From: Dyadobacter fermentans DSM 18053
Lineage (GTDB): Bacteria > Bacteroidota > Bacteroidia > Cytophagales > Spirosomataceae
Reading direction: 5' to 3'
NCBI RefSeq assembly: GCF_000023125.1
Contig: NC_013037.1
Coordinates: 682,001-746,000, forward strand
Length of the DNA: 64,000 nucleotides
Notes under the pieces: model-generated
Told to the model about the DNA's origin: nothing
Seen by the model: only the letters and a program-made list of their open reading frames with translations
Databases searched by the model: none
Part shown: positions 8,493 to 18,900 of the stretch, piece by piece
Numbering within the stretch: position 1 is the stretch's first letter
How the letters are laid out: the number at the start of each line of letters is the position of its first letter
Position numbers and translations under genes: made by a program

Positions 8493-8522
8493 GTACCAAC
8501 TGCATAAAATATTTGTACCAAC
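8493..8522 (-). promoter_or_regulatory. Direct-repeat site upstream of small membrane protein
   Basis: GTACCAAC occurs at 8493-8500 and again at 8515-8522, start to start 22 bp, about two helical turns, in an AT-rich stretch 44-73 bp upstream of the 49-residue gene. The layout fits a tandem regulator site or an activated promoter. The bound protein is unknown. Confidence 0.35.
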
Positions 8523-8569
8523 GGCATCCAATGGCCTGCAAGCGGAATCATTTACTTCGAAAAAACGGC

Positions 8570-9199
8570 CTAAGTGATTTGATAGGCATCCGCAAGCTGC
8601 ACGAGCGCTTTCCGGTCGGAGATATTGAGTTTTTCAAAAATGCGCCGGCGGAATGTGCTCACGGACGTGTATTGCAGCTGCATCAGCTCGCTGATCTGCG
8701 TGATGCTGTAATCCTGCACGATGTACATCGCGACCTGGAACTCCCGCGGCGTAAGGCCGTCGAACGGGTTCATCGACTTCCGGTTTAGCGTGTCATTCAT
8801 GATAATGTCGGCCAGATCGGCGCTCATGTATTTTTTACCGGCCAGCACCACATTGATGGCCTTGATCAGGTCTTCGGGCGAGGCGTCTTTTTCCAGGTAG
8901 CCGTGCGCGCCCATTTGCAGCGCCCTTTTGCCAAATACCGCCTCGTTGTTCATCGATACGATGAGTACTTTCGTGTCCGGGTGCATATTCCTGATCCAGT
9001 GGATCACCTTGCTCGGATCGGTGTCGGGCATGCTCAGGTCGAGCAAAACCAGGTCGTAGGTGTTGATTTTCAGCTGGGTCATGATCGACTGGCCGTCCCA
9101 TGCCTCGTCAATCTGCAAGTCGGGAAAGTGGTTCAGTAATGCAACTCTCAGTCCGTAACGTACCAGCGAATGGTCGTCGGCAATCAATGTCTTTTTCAT
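8570..9199 (-). CDS. NarL/LuxR-type response regulator
   Basis: A 209-residue protein. The receiver domain (residues 1-120) has acidic residues D8-D9, phosphoacceptor D54 in VLLDLSMP, and a conserved Lys in GYLEKDAS. The C-terminal LuxR-type helix-turn-helix (about 145-205) reads LTPREFQVAMYIVQDYSITQ, then ISELMQLQYTSVSTFRRRIF and EKLNISDRKALVQLA. Its start overlaps the stop of the upstream propeller kinase by 4 bp (ATGA), so it is the cognate regulator. Target genes are not evident; the adjacent small membrane-protein gene and the divergent GH28 gene are candidates by position only. Confidence 0.93.
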   Translation of the reverse strand: MKKTLIADDHSLVRYGLRVALLNHFPDLQIDEAWDGQSIMTQLKINTYDLVLLDLSMPDTDPSKVIHWIRNMHPDTKVLIVSMNNEAVFGKRALQMGAHGYLEKDASPEDLIKAINVVLAGKKYMSADLADIIMNDTLNRKSMNPFDGLTPREFQVAMYIVQDYSITQISELMQLQYTSVSTFRRRIFEKLNISDRKALVQLADAYQIT

Positions 9200-12100
9200 A
9201 ACGTAGTGAAATTGGTCGGCACATCGTCCGTTAGCATGGCGTCTGTCGCGTCGGGCTGGCCGGGCATCAAGCCCGAAATGGTCACCCTAGTTCCCTGGCC
9301 GACGGAGCTTTGTACTTCCAGTTTGCATTCGAGCAGCGCCACGAAATCAATGATGATCTGGTAACCGAGGCGGCCGCTCTGTTCTATACCGGCCGTGGTT
9401 TGGACCTGGGTGATCCGGCGGTTAATCTTGCTCAGGTCTGCGGGGGACATGCCCCGGCCATTGTCGGTTACGGAAAGCTGCAAATGGTCGCCGGCTTGTT
9501 CGAGTTCAACCCGGATATGCCCGCCGGTTGTGTATTTGTTTGAATTGTCGATCAGGTTGCGGATCACCGCTTTCAGGATTTCGCGGTTGGTAAAAAGCGG
9601 CCATTGTCCCGGATTGACGAATTCCAGTGTATTGTTTTTAAACGGAAGCATTTCCTTGAAAAACTCCCTGAGCTCGCCGGCAAGGCCGTCGAACGCGAAG
9701 GGCCGCTTGCTGAGGAAGAATCCCGCCTGCTGCGATCTGGTCCACAGGTTGATCTCTCTCACAAAAGCGTGAATGTTGGTAGCGGCCTTTTTGATTTCCC
9801 ACATCCCGTTCCGCACGTCGTCGAGGCGTTCTTTGTCGAGCGCGGCGGAAACGTGGTCCGATAGCAGGTTGAGAAAATGGAGCGGCGATTGCAGGTCGTG
9901 CGCCAGCAGCAAGGTGATCTTCTCTTTCAGCCGGTTACTGTATTCAAGTTCCTGCGTGCGCTCGTGAACCTGCGCTTCCAGCTGCTTTTTGCGCAGCGTA
10001 AGATAGTGGTAGCGCAGCTTCACCACGAGGTAGAACGAGAATATCAGCAGGCAGAACGCAAAAACCGCGAAGTACCAGGTCTGGTACCAGAAGGGTTTCA
10101 CAACGAAAGGCATGCTCAGCAGGCTGACATTATCCCGCCCGAAACCCGCTTTTTTGCGCACTTGAAGCACATATTTGCCATGTTCGAGGCGGTTGAGGAT
10201 GATTGTCAGGTTACTGTTCAGTTCGTACCATTCGTGGTCAAGGCCTTTGATATTGTATTCCAGAAACTGATTTTCGGGCAGTCCGAAATAGGGCGACGCC
10301 AGCATGACCCCGATCCGGTTGAAAGACGGCGCGAGTTCCAGGCTGGTGCTGAATGGCTGCTCTTTGCCGTCGACGGTGAATTTGTCGATCAGGATGCGGG
10401 AATTGGGCAAAATGTCGGTGACACTGTCGGGATGAGCCTGTACCAGGCCGTCCATTGAGGGGAACGAAAACCGGCCGTCGGGCAGGACAATGGACGACGG
10501 ATAGCAGCCGCCATTGAACTCGTTGTTCGCAAAGCCATTGCTTTTATCGTAATAATAGTAAAACACATGGCGGGTTTTCTGGTCGAGGTAATCGTAAAGG
10601 TCCTGGGTTTTACATTTAAAAAGTCCGTGGTTTGTGCTCATCCACATAAAGCCCTTTTTGTCTTCCAGAAAAGTGTGCACCACGAGCAGATAGCCGTTCC
10701 TATCGAGCGGCAATGCGGTGGCCTTCCCGTTCCGGATGGCATAGAAGCCCTGTCCGTAAGTGCCAGCCCACAGCGTGCCTTCCGGGTCGGAGTGGAATGC
10801 CCGCACCTCCCTGCCTTCGAGGCCCGCAACCTCTTTGAAGCTGTTTTTCCGTACATCCAGCAAATACACACCACGGCCATCGGCCGTCCAGAACTGCGAA
10901 TTGTTGACAGGCATGAACGTCTTCACATCCTTTTCGAGACTCAGCCAGCGAATGGAATCGCTCTCGATTCGCCCGAATTTGCCCGACATGGCATTGAGCC
11001 AGATCGTTCCGTCGGGTGTTTGGGTGATGTGCGCAATCTCGCGATCGGCATGAAACCGGCGGATGGGTTTCAAATCGGACGTTCGTTGCTCTAAACTTTT
11101 GTAGCCCCGGTTCATCCATACATTCCCGTCCCGGTCGATCAGCGTCCCGCTCCGTGGGATAAGTGGAAACGGCTCACCGGTCATTTGCCCACCTTTTCCG
11201 ACAGCTCCATGCTCCGTGAGGATGACATTTCCCGCAAATACGCGTTGGCTGTAAAAGTTGTTGCCCGTGCCCGGTATACGAACCGTTTTGAACTGCTTCT
11301 TCCTGAAAATATACAAGCCGCCCGTTTTGGTACCCAGCAAATGCACGCCCGATTCGGGAATATGGAGATAGCTATCCAGCCCGCCCAGGTCTGCGGTTTT
11401 CAGCACTGGCTTGCAAATCAGCGCGTCACCTGCGGCCGGTCCGAGCTGGTAAAACGTATTGGAATTGTGCAGAAACAGCCGCTCGCCCTGCTGGTAAAAA
11501 TGGGTAGCCCCGCGGAGTGCATAGCCGCCAGGCAATTGCGGCGAAACAACCTGCTCCCGGCCCGACATATCGACACTTGCCAGTTGCTGCTGTTTGTTGA
11601 AATAATAAACTTTCTTATTCAAAAATCCGGCGTGCTCGAAAGACAGCGGCGTGCCATGATCGTAGGTTTTGAAGAATACGACCCTTTTCCGGTAAATGCC
11701 GATCAGCGCGGCGTCGCCGATTCTTAGAAACCCGTCGCCGCGCGCGCCTACCTGATGATAAATCACCTGTGACGCATACTGGTTGAAAAGTGAATCTACG
11801 CGCTGGCGGTCCTGTGGATGGAGATTGGCGAATACATCGAACTGGTCTGTACGGGAGCGCAGGATCACGGCCCGGTTCCGAACGTGCTGGTTGAGGACGA
11901 ATGGCTGGTTGTTTTCGTCAAAAGAGAATACTTTGAAGCCCGTATCCTTGAAATAAATGGTGCTGTCGCCGGTGAGGCCAAGCTCGATAATGCGGTTCGA
12001 AGCAAGCTGCGGCACATTGCTGAGGTTGTACGTCACAAAGCGCGTGCCGTCGAAGCGCACCACGCCACCCTGTGTCGACATCCATATAAAGCCGTTTTTA

Positions 12101-12246
12101 TCACGTTGAAGCTGCATCACGCTGTTCTGCGGCAGTCCGTTGTCGCTGGTATAATGCTGCTCCGTGAAGTCGGAAATTTCCTGGCCAGATGCTTGTGAAG
12201 CGGCCGCAAGAAGGGTGAGAAGGATGGCGATCCTTACAATATTCAT
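9196..12246 (-). CDS. Beta-propeller (reg_prop/Y_Y_Y) sensor histidine kinase
   Basis: A 1016-residue kinase from ATG 12246, chosen because MNIVRIAILLTLLAAASQAS is a signal peptide; an upstream in-frame start at 12300 would bury it. The periplasmic part contains two-component-regulator propeller repeats (TSDNGLPQNSVMQLQRDKNG, FIWMSTQGGVVRFDG; later GFMWMSTNHGLFK) and a Y_Y_Y-like domain (LEYNIKGLDHEWYEL). One membrane helix (YFAVFAFCLLIFSFYLVVKL) follows. The cytoplasmic part has a HisKA domain with HDLQSPLHFL as H-box, then HATPase motifs NLIDNSNKYT, VTDNGRGMSP and GRLGYQIIID. No receiver or AraC domain is fused, unlike the classical hybrid sensors of Bacteroides polysaccharide loci; the regulator is the separate NarL-type gene immediately downstream. 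Confidence 0.92.
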   Translation of the reverse strand: MNIVRIAILLTLLAAASQASGQEISDFTEQHYTSDNGLPQNSVMQLQRDKNGFIWMSTQGGVVRFDGTRFVTYNLSNVPQLASNRIIELGLTGDSTIYFKDTGFKVFSFDENNQPFVLNQHVRNRAVILRSRTDQFDVFANLHPQDRQRVDSLFNQYASQVIYHQVGARGDGFLRIGDAALIGIYRKRVVFFKTYDHGTPLSFEHAGFLNKKVYYFNKQQQLASVDMSGREQVVSPQLPGGYALRGATHFYQQGERLFLHNSNTFYQLGPAAGDALICKPVLKTADLGGLDSYLHIPESGVHLLGTKTGGLYIFRKKQFKTVRIPGTGNNFYSQRVFAGNVILTEHGAVGKGGQMTGEPFPLIPRSGTLIDRDGNVWMNRGYKSLEQRTSDLKPIRRFHADREIAHITQTPDGTIWLNAMSGKFGRIESDSIRWLSLEKDVKTFMPVNNSQFWTADGRGVYLLDVRKNSFKEVAGLEGREVRAFHSDPEGTLWAGTYGQGFYAIRNGKATALPLDRNGYLLVVHTFLEDKKGFMWMSTNHGLFKCKTQDLYDYLDQKTRHVFYYYYDKSNGFANNEFNGGCYPSSIVLPDGRFSFPSMDGLVQAHPDSVTDILPNSRILIDKFTVDGKEQPFSTSLELAPSFNRIGVMLASPYFGLPENQFLEYNIKGLDHEWYELNSNLTIILNRLEHGKYVLQVRKKAGFGRDNVSLLSMPFVVKPFWYQTWYFAVFAFCLLIFSFYLVVKLRYHYLTLRKKQLEAQVHERTQELEYSNRLKEKITLLLAHDLQSPLHFLNLLSDHVSAALDKERLDDVRNGMWEIKKAATNIHAFVREINLWTRSQQAGFFLSKRPFAFDGLAGELREFFKEMLPFKNNTLEFVNPGQWPLFTNREILKAVIRNLIDNSNKYTTGGHIRVELEQAGDHLQLSVTDNGRGMSPADLSKINRRITQVQTTAGIEQSGRLGYQIIIDFVALLECKLEVQSSVGQGTRVTISGLMPGQPDATDAMLTDDVPTNFTTL

Positions 12247-12471
12247 AGCCGGGTTAAGAAAAGGTTTCGTCCCCGGACGACGGCGAGGCGTCCGAATCAA
12301 GGATACAATAATAGCTTAGTTTTGTAATAATTCTATGCGATGTAAAAACATTTCTAGGCGAAGCAGATGACTGCCGCTCCGTTAAGATAAAACGGACGCG
12401 TTTTAAGAGTAGTTGCGCGCCATGCTCGTCTTCCGGGTGTTGAACAGGTTTTTGGCGTTGGCATTATAAAT

Positions 12472-14058
12472 ATGAAGCATTCAGGACATTCCTTTTTTCT
12501 CTTTTTGATACTTACTTTTTGCGGCAGCACATTTTCTAACGGGCAGCCGCTGGACGCAGCGAGCCTTTCGTCGGTGCCCCGGGTGGCGGACGTGGGTGCT
12601 GCCAGGCTCCCGGCCGCTATTGCTCCGGTGAAGGCGCCATTCCCGATGCCCGCGTTTGCAAAGCCCGTTTTTCCCAAACTTACCATTCGCATTACCGATA
12701 AAGGCGCCCGCGCGGGTGCAATGGCGACAAAGGCGATCCAGTCGGCCATCGACGAGGTGAGTAAAAAGAAGGGCGGGACCGTGATAGTGCCCGCCGGGAC
12801 CTGGAGAACCGGGCGAATCAGCCTGAAAAGCAATGTGAACCTGCATATCAGCGAAGGTGCCGAGCTGCGTTTCAGTCCTGAAATCGAGGATTACCTGCCG
12901 GCCGTGTTCACCCGGAACGAGGGCGTGGAACTGATGTCACTCGGCGCCTTGATATATGCGAACGGCCAGGAGAACATCGCCGTGACGGGCAAAGGGAAGC
13001 TGGTTGGCCCGCCCGACGGACCGGTGAGACAGCGTTATATGAATGTGAACGTGATCGAGAAAGTGGTGCCGGCCGACAAGCCCGTGAGCGAGCGGGTGTA
13101 CGAAGGCAAAGACGGCGGCTTTATATTCCCGCCGATGTTTATTTCGCCCATTAATTGTAAGAAGGTTTATATCGAAGGCATTACGCTACATAATACGCCA
13201 TTCTGGAACGTGGTGCCCGTTTACTGCGACAACGTGATTATCAGGGGCATTACCGTGCAATCTGTGGGTATTCCGCGTGGCGACGGCATCGATATCGAAT
13301 CGTCGAGAAATGTCCTGATCGAATACTGCACGCTCAGCAGCGGCGACGACTGCTTCACGATCAAGGCGGGCAGGGGCGAGGACGGCATTCGGGTGAACAA
13401 GCCCACCGAGAATGTCGTGATCCGGCATTGCCTTGCGCGCGAGGGCCACGGAGGCATTACCTGCGGCAGCGAAACCGCCGGGATGATCCGCAACGTGTAC
13501 GTGCGCGACTGCGTGTTCGACGATACCGATACCGGGCTGCGTTTCAAAACGCGGCGTTCGCGTGCGGGCGGCGGCGAAAACATCGTGTACGAAAACATCC
13601 GCATGAATCTCCGCGGCGACGCCGTGAAGTTCGATATGCTGGGAAGCCGGCAATATGTGGGCGAGCTCGCCGACCGCCTGCCGCCCCGCCCCGTGAATGA
13701 CCTCACACCGGCCTACCGCAACATCACAGCCCGCAACATTGTCGTGGACAAAGCGCGCACATTCATCGACATTACCGGCATTCCCGAATCGCCGGCCGCC
13801 AACCTGCTGATCGAAAACGCCATCGTCAATGCCCGCACGGCATTCAAGGCGAGTGATGCAGAGCGGGTAACCGTTCGCGGTGCGACGCTCACCGTCACGG
13901 ACACGCTCCTGCGTGCGCTGGATGTTCGGAATGTGCTGTTTGAAAAAGTGGAATTCAATACGCCGGGAAAAAAGCTGGCGATTGCGGTAGAAGGTGAAAA
14001 TTCAAGTAATGTCCGGTTTGTGGATTGCACACCGGCGAAACCAGAAGGGCTCGACTAA
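12472..14058 (+). CDS. Glycoside hydrolase family 28 (polygalacturonase-like), exported
   Basis: A 528-residue protein with signal peptide (FFLFLILTFCGSTFSNG). After a ~65-residue Ala/Pro-rich linker comes a right-handed beta-helix, opening AIQSAIDEVSKKKGGTVIVP. The GH28 active-site blocks are visible: RGDGIDIESS (about 269-278), SSGDDCFTIKAG (289-300), EGHGGITCGSE (324-334) and LRFKTRRSRAGGG (356-368), corresponding to the family's NTD, DD, GHG and RxK signatures. It would hydrolyse galacturonic-acid or related linkages in pectin in the periplasm or outside the cell. It is convergent with a SusC/SusD pair and may feed it, but the pair is on the other strand, so this link is inference. Confidence 0.9.
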   Translation: MKHSGHSFFLFLILTFCGSTFSNGQPLDAASLSSVPRVADVGAARLPAAIAPVKAPFPMPAFAKPVFPKLTIRITDKGARAGAMATKAIQSAIDEVSKKKGGTVIVPAGTWRTGRISLKSNVNLHISEGAELRFSPEIEDYLPAVFTRNEGVELMSLGALIYANGQENIAVTGKGKLVGPPDGPVRQRYMNVNVIEKVVPADKPVSERVYEGKDGGFIFPPMFISPINCKKVYIEGITLHNTPFWNVVPVYCDNVIIRGITVQSVGIPRGDGIDIESSRNVLIEYCTLSSGDDCFTIKAGRGEDGIRVNKPTENVVIRHCLAREGHGGITCGSETAGMIRNVYVRDCVFDDTDTGLRFKTRRSRAGGGENIVYENIRMNLRGDAVKFDMLGSRQYVGELADRLPPRPVNDLTPAYRNITARNIVVDKARTFIDITGIPESPAANLLIENAIVNARTAFKASDAERVTVRGATLTVTDTLLRALDVRNVLFEKVEFNTPGKKLAIAVEGENSSNVRFVDCTPAKPEGLD

Positions 14059-14146
14059 GCCGCTCAGGTACATAGCGTTGGGGAGTATTCGCCACGGAAT
14101 CGTTCGCGGTTGCGGCGCGCGCCGGAAGCCCGTTCTGCGCCGCCGG

Positions 14147-14269
14147 TCAATCCTGAAATTCGAGCAACGCCTTCAACGCCTTGAAACAGGCATAAGCGAG
14201 GTAGATCGGCACCAGCACTGGCAGAAAAACAGCCATTTTCAGGATATCGTCGTTTGTAAAATTTTTCAT
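14147..14269 (-). CDS. Small membrane protein, 40 residues
   Basis: ATG at 14269 to TGA at 14147-14149 encodes 40 residues: MKNFTNDDILKMAVFLPVLV, then PIYLAYACFKALKALLEFQD. It is a single hydrophobic helix flanked by an acidic N-terminus and an amphipathic, Lys-containing C-terminus, typical of small inner-membrane proteins. It stands alone between the GH28 gene and the SusD terminator with an AT-rich leader upstream. No family is recognised. Confidence 0.55.
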   Translation of the reverse strand: MKNFTNDDILKMAVFLPVLVPIYLAYACFKALKALLEFQD

Positions 14270-14352
14270 AGGAGACCTTATTGAATACAACTTATTCTAC
14301 AAATAGATAAAAGTTGTACCACGAATATAAGGCAAGGAAATTTATCATCCGG

Positions 14353-14390
14353 CAAAAAAATAGCTGCTCCTTGTTAAGTGAGCAGCTATT
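14353..14390 (-). terminator. Rho-independent terminator after SusD
   Basis: On the minus strand an 11-bp perfect stem (AATAGCTGCTC with GAGCAGCTATT on the plus strand, 14359-14369 and 14380-14390) with a 10-nt loop is followed by a run of seven Ts. It lies 20 bp beyond the stop of the SusD gene and ends that operon. Confidence 0.93.
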
Positions 14391-14409
14391 CCAATATCCT
14401 TCGAAATTT

Positions 14410-15957
14410 TTACTTATTCCACCAAAGCGGCGTCGTAATATCGTCGTTGCCCTGGGCTTTTACGGCGTTCTGGTAATTGGCCAGGTTTACGCTCTGCTCT
14501 TTCGGCGGGTAGTACAAGCGCTCAGGGACGCCTTCGCCGAACAGCGGCTGGAACTTGTAGTCGGTCGTTTTGCCGTCCACGGTGCGGCTCCAAACGGTGT
14601 CGCCGGGCTTCACAAGGAAAGTCGGGTAGCCGGTGCGGCGGATCTCCGCCCAGGCTTCATCGCCCTGCGTGTATAGCGCCAGGTATTTCTGGTTCAGTAC
14701 ATTGGCTTTGTCGGCTTTGGGCAATGCGGCCAGGTAGGTAGTAATGTCGGCCTGGGCCACTCCCCATTTTTGCAATGAGGCGGTTACGCCATTAATGTAT
14801 TCCTGCTGGTCCCAGTTTTTGTATTCCGAAATCAGGAACGCCACTTCGGCATATTCTTGCAAAACCTCCCCAAAGTTGGCGGCATTCACCGCTGTGCCCG
14901 GAAGGCTCACGTCGGTGGCGGTGAGCAAGCCGGCGGCTGCCACGGGCAATCCGTAGGGCTGGCCTACATAGTTACCGGCCGCATTTTTGGTGGCATAAAT
15001 CGGCAGACGGGGGTCTTGCACTTTTACAGTTCCCAATTCTCCTTTCAACACATTGATAATCACATGCGAAACGGCGAAATCCTTGCGGTTGGCCGTCACC
15101 GTGGCGCGGTACAGCGGCGCCTCGTTCGGGGCCAGCAGCTGGTATTTAAACACCGCATTGTCCGCATTGGAAGTGAAAACGCCTTTGGTCAATGCGTCCT
15201 CGAAATGCGTGTTCGACTCGGCCGGCAGCTGTTTGCGGATGCGCGTCGCGATACGGAGGCGGAGCGAGTTGGCGAACTTAGCCCAGAGCTCGTTTTTGCC
15301 CTTATAAATTACATCGTAGTTGCCGAAAGTGGTGGCGCTTTTGTACTTGATCAGCGTGTCACCGGCAGCTTTCAGTTCATTGAGGATGTCGAGATAGATC
15401 TTCTGCTGACTTGCATAGGCCGGGCTCAGATTTTCCGGTTCTTGCTGTAATGCCTGGAACTCGGGGTCCTGGTTGCCGTACGACTGGTAAGGAATGTTCC
15501 CGAAAACGTCGGTCAGGTTCTGAAACGTGTAGGCTTTCAGAATGCGGGCGATCGCGATCTGGTTCGCATTGGTACCGGCCGTTCCGGCAGTAGCGATGTT
15601 CCTGGTCGCCGGGTCGGTATTGAGCTTGATGATCTCGTTCAGGTTGTTCAACGCCTTGTAAGCATTGCTCCAATACGTATCCGAATAAGAGCGCGGAATG
15701 TCGTAGCGTGATTGGTCGCTGTAAATATTCTGGCTGTAATACTGCGAAAAGAGCTGCGAGCCGCGCAGGGAGCTGTTTTCGTTGCGGATGTTGTCCATTA
15801 CCTGCTTTTCGGCGGAGAGCAGGATGGTGGTCGTCGTTACATTGTCAGGACGGTTCGGGTCCTTGTTGATTTCCTCGAAATGACTGTCGGAGCAGGAGGC
15901 GAGCAATGCGCCGATGCCGAGGGCCAGAATGCTTTTGGGATATATGGACTTTTGCAT
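14410..15957 (-). CDS. SusD/RagB-family outer-membrane lipoprotein
   Basis: A 515-residue protein from ATG 15957 (a TTG three codons earlier is less likely). The lipoprotein signal ends LGIGALLASC, with the acylated Cys followed by SDSHFEEINKDPNRP, the usual start of SusD-like_2 proteins. Helical tetratricopeptide-like repeats follow (WSNAYKALNNLNEIIKLN, AIARILKAYTFQNLTDVFGN). The C-terminal YYPPKEQSVN block is also typical. SusD proteins sit on the cell surface, bind the substrate and cap the SusC transporter. It is 22 bp downstream of its SusC and ends at a strong terminator, so the operon is just these two genes. Confidence 0.93.
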   Translation of the reverse strand: MQKSIYPKSILALGIGALLASCSDSHFEEINKDPNRPDNVTTTTILLSAEKQVMDNIRNENSSLRGSQLFSQYYSQNIYSDQSRYDIPRSYSDTYWSNAYKALNNLNEIIKLNTDPATRNIATAGTAGTNANQIAIARILKAYTFQNLTDVFGNIPYQSYGNQDPEFQALQQEPENLSPAYASQQKIYLDILNELKAAGDTLIKYKSATTFGNYDVIYKGKNELWAKFANSLRLRIATRIRKQLPAESNTHFEDALTKGVFTSNADNAVFKYQLLAPNEAPLYRATVTANRKDFAVSHVIINVLKGELGTVKVQDPRLPIYATKNAAGNYVGQPYGLPVAAAGLLTATDVSLPGTAVNAANFGEVLQEYAEVAFLISEYKNWDQQEYINGVTASLQKWGVAQADITTYLAALPKADKANVLNQKYLALYTQGDEAWAEIRRTGYPTFLVKPGDTVWSRTVDGKTTDYKFQPLFGEGVPERLYYPPKEQSVNLANYQNAVKAQGNDDITTPLWWNK

Positions 15958-15979
15958 GATATTCAATATTAATGTCTGC

Positions 15980-18900
15980 TTAGAACTTCACGTTTACATT
16001 CAGGCCGTAGGTCGCAGGAACCGGAATGTTACCGCCTTCGATACCCTGGATGTTGCCGCCGCTGTTGGCGAATTCGGGGTCGATGTATTTGCTGGCGGTG
16101 TAAATATTGGCCAGGTTACGTCCGTATACCCCGAAATAAACCTGCTTCACGGCCTTGCTGTTCAGCGCCAGGTTGTACCCGAATGTGATTTCACGCAGTT
16201 TCACGAACGTTGCGTCGAAGATCGTTTGCGGGGTAGGGCCGCTGTACTCGCCGCGGGCCCATGCCTGGGCGGTAATGCGCGTGTCGTTCGGAGTGGTGTT
16301 GGCCACCGAGTAAGTTCCGTCGGCATTGTAGGTAACGTTTCCTTTCACACCGTCGAGCACCACCCCGGTTTCGCGGATGTTGTTGGCGGCCGTTTTGTCC
16401 AGTACACCTGCGTACATCGCCACTTTGTAGGTTTGCGAGAAGAACTTGCCGCCTACGCGTCCGTCTACGAGGAAGCCCAGGTTGAAGTTTTTGTACGTGA
16501 AGTTGTTCTGGAAACCGAAGAGGTATTTCGGCAGCACGCTGCCCAGCGGGGTGAGCTGCTGCGAGCGCTCATAAGTTCCGTCGGCTTTGATCACCTTCTG
16601 TCCGTCGGCAGCATACACGAAGTCGTTGCCGAGGATTTGTCCGTAAGGCTGGCCTTCGCGTGCCACCAGGGTCACGAGGCTGTTGGCAAGCTGGAATGTG
16701 TTGATGCCCGGCGCGAGCTCGATCACCTTGTTGCGGTTTCTCGACCAATTGAGGCTCGAATTCCACTCAAATCCGTTGGAACGGACCGGCGTGCCGCTCA
16801 ATGTCAGTTCAATACCCTTGTTATTAATCTTTCCTGCATTGATCACCTTCGAATCATATCCGAATGCCGACGATACCGGGATGTTGATGATCTGGTTGCG
16901 GCTCACGTTGTCATAATAGGTAATGTCGAGGCCCACGCGGTTTTTCAATGCCTGGATGTTCAACCCCGCTTCCCAGGAGCTGGTAATCTCCGGTTTGAGG
17001 AACTGGTTGTTCAGCTGCGCAGGCAGTTTGTAGGACGGCAGGCCGTCGAACGATTGGCTCGCTTCGTAGGCACGTTGCAGCTGGTAAGGGTCGGTGTCGT
17101 TACCCACCTGCGCCCAGCCGAGGCGTACTTTCGCAAAATCGAGCCAGCCGATGTCTTTCACGCCATTGAGTTCGCTGAGGATCAAACTCGTTGTTAGTGA
17201 AGGGTATGCGAATGAGTTGCGGTTCAATGGCAGGGTGGACGACCAGTCGTTACGCAGCGTACCATCGAGGAACAACAGGCTCTTCCAGCCCAGCGAGAAG
17301 CTACCAAAGATCGAGCTGATCTGCTTACGGTACGCATTCGAGTTCACAAGTACCGAGCTCGCATTCTTTAAGTTGTAATACTCCGGAATGATCAATCCGC
17401 CTTGGGTTACGGCGTCACTGATCCGGCGGCGCTGACTCATGATGTTACCACCCGCATTCACGTTCAAGGAAATGTCGCCCCAGCTCTTATTGGCTGATGC
17501 AAGCAATTCGTAGTTGAACTCGCTGAAATTGTTGTTATACTCCTGGTATTGCGATTGTGTCCGCGAATACACGGCAATGCGGTCCTGGTATTGGTATTGA
17601 TAAACATCCGCATTCACTTTTCCGCTCACTTTCAGCCAGCTGTTCACATCGTAAACCACGCCTACGTTGCCGTAAAAGCGGTCGCGGTTCTCTTCGAGGT
17701 AGCTTTGGTACGCCGACCAGTACGGGTTATCGATGAACTTCGCCGCTTCACCCGCCGGGTTGTCCTGGTAGCCGCTGCGGTTCCAGAGGATCTGGCTGCC
17801 GTCGGCGCGCTTATAGTTTTTCAGCTTATCGTAATCCACCTGCACCTGTCCCCACTGGAATGCTTCGAGGATGATGTTCCGGTTGGTAGCACCCGTCCAC
17901 GGCCGGCCGGTCGATTGGTTTTTGATATAATTAAAGTTGTTGTAAAACTTAAACTTGCCCGCCTGCGTCGAACCGGAAAAGTTGATCGAGTTACGTTTCA
18001 GGGATGAATTCGGGACCGTACCTTTTACATTTTTATTGGTAAATGAAATGCGGTAGGTCGAGTTGGCATTACCGCCGCTCACGGCCAGGCTGTTTGTATT
18101 CGCCACGCCTGTTTCAAAGAACGTGTGGACGTCGTTTTTAGGGTAAATCCACGGCTGCGGTTTCAGGTACTCCGCAGTATTTTCAGGATCGAGGTTATAC
18201 CAATGCAATACCGGCGTACCGTCGAGCTTGGGCCCCCAGCTTTCATCCACTGCATATTCTACAATATTGTAATCGTTTCCGCCGATGTTGGCTTTCTGGA
18301 AAGTGCTCGAAAAGCCGCCTCCGTAGAGTTTCTGGCGTTTCGGCAGACGTACAATGTTCTCAAACTCCACGCCGGTATTCAGCGTCACGTTCACTTTGCT
18401 GTTTTCCTTGCCTTTTTTGGTGGTGATCAGGATCACGCCGTTGGCGGCACGGGTACCGTAAAGCGCCGCTGCGGATGGTCCTTTGAGCACCGAAATGTTC
18501 TCAATATCGTCCGGGTTAAGGTCCTGGATCATGTTACCCACGTCCTTGCCGCCGCTTCCCGCGCTCGTAGCCGCGCTGTTGAGGTCGGCATTGTCGATCG
18601 GCGTGCCGTCGATCACGTACAAAGGCTGGTTATTGCCCGAAATGGAGTTGATACCACGGAGGAGCACGCGCGACGATCCGCCCATGTTACCACCGGACGA
18701 CACCACCTGCATACCCGCAACCCGGCCCGATAATGCGCTCAGCGCGTTGGTAGGGCGTGTTTGCAATGCTTCACCTTTTACTTCCTGCACGGCATAACCG
18801 AGCGCGCGCTTCTCGCGGGAAATGCCGAGGGCCGTTACCACCACTTCGTTCAGGATCTTGGCGTCTTGCTTCAAGGCCACATTGATTTTATCGCTGTTGC

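Noticed and set aside
15914..17197. 427-codon open frame antisense to SusD/SusC
   Set aside because: It covers the ends of two well-supported genes on the other strand and has no recognisable domain.
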